This document shows positions 6,669 through 12,858 of a DNA stretch of 64,000 nt, piece by piece. The notes below the pieces were generated by a model. It saw only the letters and a list, made by a program, of their open reading frames with translations. It ran no database searches and had not been told where the DNA came from. The DNA comes from Leuconostoc kimchii IMSNU 11154. Lineage in GTDB: Bacteria > Bacillota > Bacilli > Lactobacillales > Lactobacillaceae. The stretch spans positions 1,882,501 to 1,946,500 of the forward strand of contig NC_014136.1 of the NCBI RefSeq assembly GCF_000092505.1, in the 5' to 3' direction. How positions within the stretch are numbered: the stretch's first letter is position 1; every line of letters begins with the position of its first letter. Both the position numbers and the translations under genes were made by a program.

Positions 6669-7370
6669 ATGACAGAATTATTTGGACAGGTCAGGAAATT
6701 AGATGTTAACAGTGGACTGATTACATTGTCCGTTGATGATGAAAGCATTCATACATTGCAGCGATACCACAACAATGACAAACAACAAACCATCTCGATT
6801 GTCGTTAACGATGACAATGAGCCGTCACCACAACAGCGTAAATTCGCGTTCGCACTGCTTAATGACATTTGGTCGGCACAAGTAGGTGGCGAGTGGTTGG
6901 AGACGGTAGAGAGCACGAGAAGGCACTTTTACAACGTGTACGAATATTATTATGGGCTGGACTTTGGCGAATTTAGTCTAAGCGCCGTTAAGGGTAGCAA
7001 GACAGCAACTAACCAATTTATTAATTTTCTACTCGATTTTGCAGCAAGTCACAATATCGGCTTAAGTGTAGTGCCACTGAATGAGTTGGAAACGCAAGAG
7101 ATTAAGAAATGGGAGTATATGTGCCTGATGAACAAACAATGCGTGATTTGTGGGAAGAAACCCAGTGACTTACACCATTTAGATACCGTTGGTTCGGGTA
7201 TGGATCGAAAAACGATCAACCATTTGAAACATAAAGCAATTCAACTATGCCACGAACATCACAATGCCGCACATAACATGGGAGCTATTAGTTTCTTGAA
7301 AATGCATCATCTGGTTGGTATTGAAATTGATGAAAAAATAGCAAATGCACATGGATTAAACACGAGGTAA
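6669..7370 (+). CDS. Putative HNH nuclease of the recombination module
   Basis: 233 residues. The C-terminal third carries a zinc-type HNH signature: CVICGKK at about 158-164, then LHHL, a GMDRK stretch, and CHEHHNAAH. This matches the putative HNHc nuclease family found next to annealing proteins and resolvases in temperate phages. The N-terminal half is the family's uncharacterised region. It probably acts on recombination or replication intermediates. GAGGTGA precedes the ATG; RusA follows after 2 bp. Confidence 0.82.
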   Translation: MTELFGQVRKLDVNSGLITLSVDDESIHTLQRYHNNDKQQTISIVVNDDNEPSPQQRKFAFALLNDIWSAQVGGEWLETVESTRRHFYNVYEYYYGLDFGEFSLSAVKGSKTATNQFINFLLDFAASHNIGLSVVPLNELETQEIKKWEYMCLMNKQCVICGKKPSDLHHLDTVGSGMDRKTINHLKHKAIQLCHEHHNAAHNMGAISFLKMHHLVGIEIDEKIANAHGLNTR

Positions 7371-7372
7371 TT

Positions 7373-7804
7373 ATGATATTTAAATTTTTCATCGAGCCAC
7401 AACAACAGGAACGCCCGCGAGCAGTTAGATTTGGCAATGGCGTACGAATGTATGACCCAAAAGCGACTAAGTTGTACAAAGAGACACTGGCACTCATTGC
7501 TAGGTCAGAAGTGGTTAAGAAAGGCTACAAACGTCCACAAGGCGCATTAGCGGTTAATATGACGTTTGTGCGGTCGATGCCTAAATCATTTACTGCCAAA
7601 CAAAAAAAGATGGCACTTGATGGCGAGTTACTGCCACGCAAGAAACCAGATTTGAGCAATTTTGTTAAAAGCACAGAGGACGCGTTAAACGGTATCCTGT
7701 GGGACGATGACAACGCTATCGTGCAAGAAATCAGCTCAAAGATATACGGGCAACAGCCACGTGTAATCGTTGAAATTCACACGATTAATGATAATAAATT
7801 TTGA
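7373..7804 (+). CDS. rusA: RusA-like Holliday junction resolvase
   Basis: 143 residues. The conserved core KKPDLSNFVKSTEDALNG lies at about 90-107, followed by the acidic WDDDNAIV, the pattern of RusA resolvases with catalytic Asp residues. The N-terminus has the beta-strand pattern of the family (FKFFIEPQQQERPR). It resolves recombination junctions in replicated phage DNA before packaging. Family length is about 120-145. Tightly linked to the HNH gene before it and a small regulator after it. Confidence 0.88.
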   Translation: MIFKFFIEPQQQERPRAVRFGNGVRMYDPKATKLYKETLALIARSEVVKKGYKRPQGALAVNMTFVRSMPKSFTAKQKKMALDGELLPRKKPDLSNFVKSTEDALNGILWDDDNAIVQEISSKIYGQQPRVIVEIHTINDNKF

Positions 7805-7813
7805 GGTAAGAAC

Positions 7814-8071
7814 ATGAGAGAACTCAGACACGACAATTTAATTTTATTTTCAGAAGACCCTGAAAATACGCACATTGGTAGATTAGTTGCTAAACAGATG
7901 TTGGCGTTGGATTACAAATATGCAGATGTGGCTCGCAGGGGGGGATTTAACGATGGGAACAACGTCATTATGATCGTTAGTGGTAGGAGACGTGACCCGT
8001 ATTTTAGCTCAATTGTTAAATTATCCAAAGCGCTTGATTTAAAACTAGAAAAATTTGTAGAGGAGAAATGA
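7814..8071 (+). CDS. Helix-turn-helix protein (putative)
   Basis: 85 residues. The segment YADVARRGGFNDGNNVIMIVSGRRRDP followed by KLSKALDLKLEKF resembles an XRE-type helix-turn-helix with a divergent first half, so a DNA-binding role is likely but not certain. GAGGTAAGAAC precedes the ATG. A run of seven G residues lies inside the gene (7939-7945), a potential slippage site in replication. The stop overlaps the next start. Confidence 0.6.
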   Translation: MRELRHDNLILFSEDPENTHIGRLVAKQMLALDYKYADVARRGGFNDGNNVIMIVSGRRRDPYFSSIVKLSKALDLKLEKFVEEK

Positions 8072-8733
8072 TGATTAAAACAGCCAGTAAAACAATACAC
8101 AAGATATTTGGAGTTAAAGAGTCGTTTAAACTACCAGATGAAATGATGAAGATCGTTCTCGACAAAGAAAAACGTGAAACAGCAATGATGAGATATTTAG
8201 ACGAGTACACTAGAGATTTATCATATGACGGATTTCATGAATATTACGAAGAGGAACAGGCGGAACGGAAGAAAAACAAACAAGATTTTACGCCTGATTC
8301 AATATCAGATATATTGTCAAAAATCGTTGGCACTAGTAACAGTTACTACGAGCCAACAGCTGGAACAGGTGGCATGCTAATCAGAAAATGGCATCAAGAC
8401 CAAATGGCCACTAGTCCTTTTGATTACAAGCCATCTAATTACCTGTTCTTCGCGGAAGAATTGTCAGACAGGGCGCTACCATTCTTGATTTTTAACCTAG
8501 CAATACGCGGAATAAATGCTGCCGTGATACATGGTGATGTGTTGACTAGAGAAGCGCGCGGTGTGTTCTTTATTCAAAATGATAACGATGATTTTTTGGG
8601 TTTTTCAAGCGTGAATGTGATGCCTTACTCTGATGAAGTCAAAAAATATTTCGGTATTCAAAAATGGGAAGGCGAGAAATACGAAGCGCATATAGAAAGT
8701 GAGTTAAACACATATGGAATATTTGACATCTGA
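8071..8733 (+). CDS. N6-adenine methyltransferase-like protein lacking the catalytic motif
   Basis: 220 residues from ATG 8071 (an ATG at 8068 is alternative); GAGGAGAA precedes. DFTPDSISDILSKIVG at about 72-87 and EPTAGTGGMLIRKW at about 93-106 match the start and SAM-binding motif I of HsdM-type N6 methylases. The expected (N/D)PPY/F catalytic motif IV is not present; the corresponding region reads QNDNDDFLGFSS. It therefore looks like a degenerate relative, possibly SAM- or DNA-binding only. Short versions occur in lactic phages. The end overlaps the next gene by 20 bp. Confidence 0.7.
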   Translation: MIKTASKTIHKIFGVKESFKLPDEMMKIVLDKEKRETAMMRYLDEYTRDLSYDGFHEYYEEEQAERKKNKQDFTPDSISDILSKIVGTSNSYYEPTAGTGGMLIRKWHQDQMATSPFDYKPSNYLFFAEELSDRALPFLIFNLAIRGINAAVIHGDVLTREARGVFFIQNDNDDFLGFSSVNVMPYSDEVKKYFGIQKWEGEKYEAHIESELNTYGIFDI

Positions 8734-8905
8734 TGTTGAAGTTGAAAGTTTAAAACAGAAAATAGTATCATCTGTTAGCAAGATGAAATTTTGGGAATAT
8801 TTTGAATGGTTTGCAGTAAATTACAAAAAGGATTTCGTGACTAAAGTCACTTATTACAAGTACCAACTTACAAAAAAGTGGTTGGAAAATAATTTACACG
8901 AGTGA
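8714..8905 (+). CDS. 63-residue phage protein, unknown function
   Basis: Starts within the end of the methylase-like gene, with only a weak ribosome site (GTGAG), so translation may be coupled. The product is rich in aromatic residues (FWEYFEWFAVNYKK) and lysine and carries no membrane-length hydrophobic segment. No domain recognised. Moderate confidence, because the frame overlaps another gene. Confidence 0.45.
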   Translation: MEYLTSDVEVESLKQKIVSSVSKMKFWEYFEWFAVNYKKDFVTKVTYYKYQLTKKWLENNLHE

Positions 8906-8997
8906 AATTCATACGTGGTCGATTGAAGTTTGAAGTAAATGGACAAGCAACAGATACAGCGCCGTTCCCAAGCGCGCTTGTTGTTTATGGGATTTGA
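8902..8997 (+). CDS. Possible 31-residue peptide
   Basis: A GTG at 8902 overlaps the previous stop (GTGA) and opens a 31-codon frame ending PSALVVYGI. The ribosome binding site is weak. The tight overlap and filling of an otherwise empty gap suggest a real micro-gene, but the evidence is thin. Confidence 0.25.
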   Translation: MKFIRGRLKFEVNGQATDTAPFPSALVVYGI

Positions 8998-9009
8998 AAG
9001 GCAAATAAA

Positions 9010-9225
9010 ATGATTAAAATGACCAGAGAACAATACGAGCAAATGATGGCTTACAAACGCGTAACTTGGTTTAGCGTTTTCATTGCAAAGGTCAACGGAG
9101 CATTAGATTATGAAAATCTAACACTGCCGACTGTTATTGCCTTTGATGATTGGGGTGCTAGTAAAGAGCGTGAAATGGACTTGATGAAAGCGTGGATTTC
9201 GCCAGAAGATGTTGAGATAGTGTGA
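9010..9225 (+). CDS. 71-residue phage protein, unknown function
   Basis: Beginning MIKMTREQYEQMMAYK, preceded by GAAAGG at good spacing. The N-terminal part looks helical; the middle (TLPTVIAFDDWG) is likely beta. It has acidic ends and no membrane segment. It sits in the run of small genes between the methylase-like gene and the late regulator. I do not recognise a family. Confidence 0.55.
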   Translation: MIKMTREQYEQMMAYKRVTWFSVFIAKVNGALDYENLTLPTVIAFDDWGASKEREMDLMKAWISPEDVEIV

Positions 9226-9229
9226 TGAT

Positions 9230-9379
9230 ATGAAACGAATAAAAGAACTAATACCGGGTGCGTTAGATAATTTCAATGCGTACTATGATACGAATTATAG
9301 AAACGGCGAATTCTTAGTGTTCTGGTTGGTGTCGTTCGTATTACTGGAAGTGAGAGATATTAAGAAGTTAAAGGAGTAA
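9230..9379 (+). CDS. 49-residue phage protein with one hydrophobic segment
   Basis: ATG 9230 lies 4 bp after the previous stop; the ribosome site is weak, which suggests coupled translation. Residues 29-40 (LVFWLVSFVLLE) are hydrophobic and could form a short membrane or packing helix. It is followed by a basic tail whose codons contain the AAGGAG site for the late regulator. Function unknown. Confidence 0.45.
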   Translation: MKRIKELIPGALDNFNAYYDTNYRNGEFLVFWLVSFVLLEVRDIKKLKE

Positions 9380-9382
9380 CGC

Positions 9383-9799
9383 GTGGCAGATAAGATTGAT
9401 AAATTCTTAAGCGATTATTATTCAGGCGTGATCGAAATGCAGATTAGGCTACGCATTAGAGAACTGGAAACGCCAACGTCATTTGATGAAAATATAGGCG
9501 GTGGAAAGGCAGAAAATAAGCGTAACATTCAAACTGAAAATGACATCATCATTCAAGAAAGCGATTATATTTTGCAATCATTCATTAGAGACAGATGGTT
9601 TATGTCTAATTTCCTAAAGGTGCTGACCAGTGAAGAAAGAGCCATGCTTGAATTGCGTTATGATCGTAGAAGAAAGCGAAATTGGCTTCAATTGGCAAGT
9701 ATATTGTCAAAGTCAGAGAGTCAGTGCTACCGAGATATGCAGAGAATTAAACAGATTTATAGGACTTCTGTTTTTGCTAGTCGGGCTGTGGATAAGTGA
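9383..9799 (+). CDS. ArpU/RinA-type late transcription regulator
   Basis: 138 residues, starting at GTG with AAGGAG six bases upstream. The C-terminal half has a sigma-like helix-turn-helix (LTSEERAMLELRYDRRRKRNWLQLA, then SESQCYRDMQRI), matching the family of small regulators that activate late (packaging and structural) genes in phages of Firmicutes. It is the last gene before the accessory island, as usual for this class, which lies upstream of the terminase genes. The island probably entered between the regulator and its target genes. Confidence 0.82.
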   Translation: MADKIDKFLSDYYSGVIEMQIRLRIRELETPTSFDENIGGGKAENKRNIQTENDIIIQESDYILQSFIRDRWFMSNFLKVLTSEERAMLELRYDRRRKRNWLQLASILSKSESQCYRDMQRIKQIYRTSVFASRAVDK

Positions 9800-9979
9800 A
9801 AGTGCCAAAAATATGCGAGTTTTGTGAAGGTTTTTAGGCGAAAAAGGGTGTTATATTTGTATCATCAAATAGTTAACAAAAATTCCATAAAGTGTTATTT
9901 AGATGGTGTTGGATGTTAAGGCTTGATACAATAACCTCTATTTGTTGTTGTGAGTTAAAAATAATGTATAAATTAACTA

Positions 9980-10008
9980 TTGACAACTGTATATATACAG
10001 AGTATTAT
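9980..10008 (+). promoter_or_regulatory. Strong promoter with a palindromic spacer (operator candidate)
   Basis: TTGACA (9980-9985) and TATTAT (10003-10008) are separated by exactly 17 bp. The spacer contains a perfect 14-bp palindrome, CTGTATATATACAG (9987-10000). A palindrome between the -35 and -10 is a classical place for a repressor operator. The likely start site is about 45 bp upstream of the coiled-coil gene. The rest of the gap 9800-10060 holds only AT-rich sequence, including copies of TTGTATCA and TGATACAA in inverted orientation. Confidence 0.7.
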
Positions 10009-10060
10009 CGTAAGCGTTGTGTGAAATATCGTTATAATAAGGAAAAAGTGATAGAATATC

Positions 10061-10648
10061 ATGAAATATAAAAAAACAATCATTACTGTAGCTGCTGCGG
10101 TAGCTATCTCGTTTGGCGCTGCAACTGCTGTGGCGGATAGTGGTTCATGGGCTGGTACTCCTAACCTGTCTAACACACGTAATATAATTGACCAATTAGG
10201 TAACAAACTAACTGACCAATCAACTAAGGTGTCTAATATGACACAACAAAGTGCTGATCTCCAAAGTCAATTGACAGCAGCACAGAACAATGTATCGAAA
10301 CTTCAAAATCAGATGAACGATTTGAAAAATCAATTAGGCACTGCAAGTTCAACAAACGATAGCTTGCAACAACAAATTCAACAAAAAATAGCTGAAACGC
10401 AACAGGCAATTGCCGACGGGAATAATAAGGTGGCTGCGGTTCAACAACAAGTTGATGCTAAACAAAAAGATTTAGATGCAGCAAATGCGACGATTTCTAA
10501 TTTACAGAGCCAACTAAATGATGCGCAAAAAAAATTGAATGACTCAACCAATCAAAGTTCTCAAACAAAGCAACAAAACGACAATGCTTTGCAAGATGCA
10601 AAAGACACAGAAGCACATGCACAATCTGTTTTAAACGCACATCAATAA
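10061..10648 (+). CDS. Secreted coiled-coil protein (prophage moron)
   Basis: 195 residues. The N-terminus is a typical Sec signal peptide: KYKK, a hydrophobic core, and AVA-DS with likely cleavage after Ala25. From about residue 38 to 170 the sequence is a low-complexity coiled coil rich in Gln, Asn, Asp and Lys with heptad-like spacing (LQSQLTAAQNNVSKLQNQM). No enzymatic domain, LPXTG anchor or lipobox is visible, so the product is probably released or loosely wall-bound. It has its own promoter (9980-10008) and terminator (about 10680-10707), so it can be expressed in the lysogen. A surface role, such as superinfection exclusion, is possible but unproven. Confidence 0.75.
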   Translation: MKYKKTIITVAAAVAISFGAATAVADSGSWAGTPNLSNTRNIIDQLGNKLTDQSTKVSNMTQQSADLQSQLTAAQNNVSKLQNQMNDLKNQLGTASSTNDSLQQQIQQKIAETQQAIADGNNKVAAVQQQVDAKQKDLDAANATISNLQSQLNDAQKKLNDSTNQSSQTKQQNDNALQDAKDTEAHAQSVLNAHQ

Positions 10649-10679
10649 AATAAATACAATATTTAACACAACAAAAGTT

Positions 10680-10707
10680 AAGCCCAAAAGCGGCTTGGCT
10701 TTTTTAT
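10680..10707 (+). terminator. Rho-independent terminator after the coiled-coil gene
   Basis: AAGCC pairs with GGCTT across a short loop (two registers are possible), followed by TTTTTTATTT. It isolates the coiled-coil gene from the genes to its right. Confidence 0.65.
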
Positions 10708-10710
10708 TTG

Positions 10711-10806
10711 TGGTTATTGCTCATCCATTAAAAGCAACGTTACACACGCTTCGGAAAAAGCCACTGTGTATGTAAAAATACGATAGGTTGGAATATCTAT
10801 CATTAC
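10711..10806 (+). other. Non-coding stretch with short hairpins upstream of the tRNA-like gene
   Basis: No gene is visible. Small inverted repeats occur, for example ACACA...TGTGT near 10741-10769 and GATAG...CTATC near 10783-10801. It could be a leader of the tRNA transcript or a decayed tRNA cluster; neither is proven. Together with the tRNA and what follows it, the coding-free stretch spans 10649-10980. Confidence 0.3.
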
Positions 10807-10877
10807 GCGAGGTGAAAGTTGGTAGCGTGCATGGTGTCATGAACCGTGATAGGGTGGTTCGATTCCACCGCCTCGCA
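10807..10877 (+). tRNA. tRNA-Met-like gene, anticodon CAT, degenerate D arm
   Basis: The acceptor stem GCGAGGT/GCCTCGC pairs over 7 bp. The T arm is perfect (GGTGG TTCGATT CCACC). The anticodon stem ATGGT/ACCGT closes a 7-base loop GTCATGA with T33 and anticodon CAT. The variable loop is five bases and the discriminator is A; no CCA is encoded. The D region is short (about 15 bases) and keeps TTGGTAG but does not form a normal D stem, as if GAGC/GCTC had been lost. Total 71 bases. It may be a decaying or specialised phage tRNA. Confidence 0.65.
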
Positions 10878-10944
10878 TTGCTAGCCAAGGAAGACGGACT
10901 AGCGCTTAATGTTATATGGGCAGTAATGCTCGTACATATTATTT
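10878..10944 (+). other. Structured non-coding stretch after the tRNA-like gene
   Basis: This stretch has inverted repeats GCTAG...CTAGC (about 10880-10903) and an ATATG/CATAT stem around GGGCA-GTAA-TGCTC (about 10914-10940). No coding frame is seen. It may be part of the tRNA precursor or a remnant of further tRNA genes. Confidence 0.3.
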
Positions 10945-10967
10945 AGCACCTTAACGGGTGCTTTTTT
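10945..10967 (+). terminator. Rho-independent terminator after the tRNA-like gene
   Basis: The stem AGCACC/GGTGCT is followed by TTTTTTA. It ends the tRNA-like transcription unit and separates it from the membrane peptide and Thoeris genes. Confidence 0.75.
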
Positions 10968-10980
10968 ATTGGAGAAAATT

Positions 10981-11118
10981 ATGGGAAAAAAGATAAATAA
11001 ATATGTTCAATTAATTTTTACAATTTTGCTCGTTGTACTGGCTGCTTGGAACCACAATATAACTGCCGTTATGTTAGCTGCTGTTTCTATACTGTTAACG
11101 GTTCGTTATAATGTATAA
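10981..11118 (+). CDS. 45-residue membrane peptide upstream of the Thoeris genes
   Basis: ATG 10981 is preceded by GGAGAAAATT, a good site. The product begins MGKKINK, followed by two hydrophobic stretches (about residues 9-22 and 26-41) separated by WNHN, so it should be a short hairpin-like membrane peptide. It lies 31 bp upstream of thsA and may be on the same transcript, since no terminator lies between them. No family recognised. It could be an unrelated phage peptide or an accessory of the defence pair. Confidence 0.55.
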   Translation: MGKKINKYVQLIFTILLVVLAAWNHNITAVMLAAVSILLTVRYNV

Positions 11119-11149
11119 TTAAAATAAGTCATAAAAAATGGATGTATAA

Positions 11150-12007
11150 ATGAAAATTGGTTTTGCAAATAAATATTTATTAGACAATGTCACAAGGCAA
11201 GTTGGTTATGTATTTGCTATATCTTCCGTCATATTAACATTTTTAGATTTTTCTAAAAAAATTAAGTTATTTATTTTTGTTGGCACTTTGATACTTTCAC
11301 TATTCATATACATAGCAAATTTAATATTTGCCAATTTGATGAGTTTCACTACCTTTAAGGTTGGGGAATCAGAAATCAGAATTCAGAAGGGGGATATTTT
11401 CTCAAATGAAATTTTTAATAACCCTGATTTTATAAAGGTTATAAATGCTAATGAGTATTTTGACACGATTGTTAATGAAGAAATCATATCTAAAAGATCG
11501 GTTCATGGAAAATTTTTATTAAGGAGCGATGTCGACGTTTCTAAAGTAGATGATGCCATTAAAAAAGATAAAAGGCTAAATAAACGACATAAGGTGGGTG
11601 AAAATTTAGATCGTGAAGAGGGTAACCAAATAAAGTATGAGCTTGGATCGATTTTTAAATATTCAGATGACGTTTTTTTAACAGCATTGACACACTTCGA
11701 TGAGTATAATAAGGCTTATTTGTCAATACAAGATTTCATTCGATTTTTAATAAATTTCTGGGATGAAATTGATGAATTATACGCTGGAAGAACAGTCGTA
11801 ATAACGCTATTTGGTTCTAATCTAGCAAGGTTGGATAATAATACCTATAGCAACACACAAATTTTAGACACAATTCTCTGGACATTTAGATTAAGAAGGA
11901 TTAAATTTAAGAAGCCTACTAAATTAATTATTTTATTAGACAGAGAAACAAATCAGAAAATTAATTACTATAAGATAAAGGACAGGTTTTATGGCTTACA
12001 GGAATAA
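11150..12007 (+). CDS. thsA: Thoeris effector ThsA, type II (two TM segments plus macro domain)
   Basis: 285 residues. Two hydrophobic spans lie at about 16-33 and 38-63, followed by a cytoplasmic domain with the pattern of the ThsA macro domain: a beta strand and GDIF at 81-84, NANEYFDT at 99-106, KRSVHGKF at about 115-122 and a LFGSN loop near 220. In type II Thoeris the TIR protein makes a nucleotide signal, reported as histidine-ADP-ribose, that binds the macro domain and activates the membrane part, killing the infected cell. thsB overlaps the end by 17 bp, giving the canonical order. Base composition is visibly more AT-rich than the flanking phage genes. Ribosome site is weak (GGATG). 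Confidence 0.85.
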   Translation: MKIGFANKYLLDNVTRQVGYVFAISSVILTFLDFSKKIKLFIFVGTLILSLFIYIANLIFANLMSFTTFKVGESEIRIQKGDIFSNEIFNNPDFIKVINANEYFDTIVNEEIISKRSVHGKFLLRSDVDVSKVDDAIKKDKRLNKRHKVGENLDREEGNQIKYELGSIFKYSDDVFLTALTHFDEYNKAYLSIQDFIRFLINFWDEIDELYAGRTVVITLFGSNLARLDNNTYSNTQILDTILWTFRLRRIKFKKPTKLIILLDRETNQKINYYKIKDRFYGLQE

Positions 12008-12491
12008 AGTATATGTTGCGTTCGATGGGGACAACGATATATTGAAATACGATTTAATTAAAGCATGGTCTAAAAACCAGAATATAGATTTTCACATTGA
12101 TGACGCACATGATTTGAATACATCTAAAGATTCAAGTCAAGAAGCTTCTATCAAACACAATCTGAGTATTAGATTTTTAAACTCAAAAGCGTTTATATTA
12201 TTAGTTGGAGAACATACAAAATATTTGACGAAATTCGTGAAGTGGGAAATTGAAACAGCGATTAGATTAGAGTTGCCAATTATTGCTGTGAATTTGAATG
12301 GTAAAAAGAGAGCGGATGAATTGATGCCTCCACTACTAAAAGGAAATCTTTCTATTGTAGTACCATTTAAAATGGTTGCTATTAAATACGCATTGGAAAA
12401 TTGGCCAGAATATGATAAGAAATACCGAAAAAACCAAGATCATAGACAATATCACTATAATGATAAAGTCTATGATAGCTTAGGGATATAA
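11991..12491 (+). CDS. thsB: Thoeris sensor ThsB, TIR-like domain protein
   Basis: 166 residues. The TIR-like (MTH538/DUF1863-type) fold is suggested by KVYVAFDGDND at 6-16 with the first beta strand, KAFILLVGEHT at 66-76, and KWEIETAI at 84-91 followed by LPIIAVNL. The Glu residues in WEIE (86 and 88) are candidates for the catalytic Glu. In Thoeris, ThsB senses infection and uses NAD+ to make the signal for ThsA. The start lies inside the end of thsA and the pair is followed by a terminator (12501-12532), so the two form one unit. It could be a stand-alone TIR-like protein, but the macro-domain partner makes Thoeris by far the best reading. Confidence 0.85.
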   Translation: MAYRNKVYVAFDGDNDILKYDLIKAWSKNQNIDFHIDDAHDLNTSKDSSQEASIKHNLSIRFLNSKAFILLVGEHTKYLTKFVKWEIETAIRLELPIIAVNLNGKKRADELMPPLLKGNLSIVVPFKMVAIKYALENWPEYDKKYRKNQDHRQYHYNDKVYDSLGI

Positions 12492-12500
12492 ACTATCTTA

Positions 12501-12532
12501 CCGCTAGTTAGTTAAATCTAACGGCGGTTTTT
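12501..12532 (+). terminator. Rho-independent terminator after thsB
   Basis: The stem CCGC..GTTAG / CTAAC.GGCGG, with a small bulge, is followed by TTTTTG. It closes the Thoeris unit. Confidence 0.7.
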
Positions 12533-12546
12533 GTTTGGAGAAAATT

Positions 12547-12681
12547 ATAGATAACAAACAAAAGCTAAAACAATTAAAACGTGCCAAACACAAGTCTGAA
12601 CGGTCACAAAAAAATAATTTTCCAGACGATACGTCTAATATTTCTAGACAAAGATTTTTAATACATAAAATATTCAAATGA
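12547..12681 (+). pseudogene. 44-codon small gene whose start codon reads ATA
   Basis: GGAGAAAATT is followed by ATAGATAACAAA, exactly where other genes here have ATG after the same ribosome site (compare 10971-10983). The frame then runs 44 codons, basic and Lys/Arg-rich (DNKQKLKQLKRAKHKSE...). Either the start was lost by mutation or a rare ATT/ATA start is used. It resembles the next small basic gene in composition. Confidence 0.4.
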
Positions 12682-12687
12682 TGAGTT

Positions 12688-12858
12688 ATGAAAATAGATC
12701 GCGATTATGGACTTGTCGCCAGTGATGATGAATTAAACATCTATCGCAAAATTGACAAGCAAAGACAATATAGCAGGAAACAAAACAAAGCATCTAAACG
12801 CAAACGTCACACAGACAAGCGTAAAGATGCTTTTTATGAAGATAGGAAGTGGCAGTGA
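12688..12858 (+). CDS. 56-residue basic phage protein
   Basis: ATG 12688 begins MKIDRDYGLVAS. The C-terminal half is extremely basic (KQNKASKRKRHTDKRKD), suggesting nucleic acid binding. It has no clear ribosome site apart from GATGAG and lies just upstream of the metallophosphoesterase gene, whose ATG overlaps its stop. Function unknown. Confidence 0.45.
   Translation: MKIDRDYGLVASDDELNIYRKIDKQRQYSRKQNKASKRKRHTDKRKDAFYEDRKWQ

Noticed and set aside
9840..9935. TTGTATCA/TGATACAA inverted copies as operators
   Set aside because: Spacing of about 65 bp and imperfect surroundings; too weak to call.
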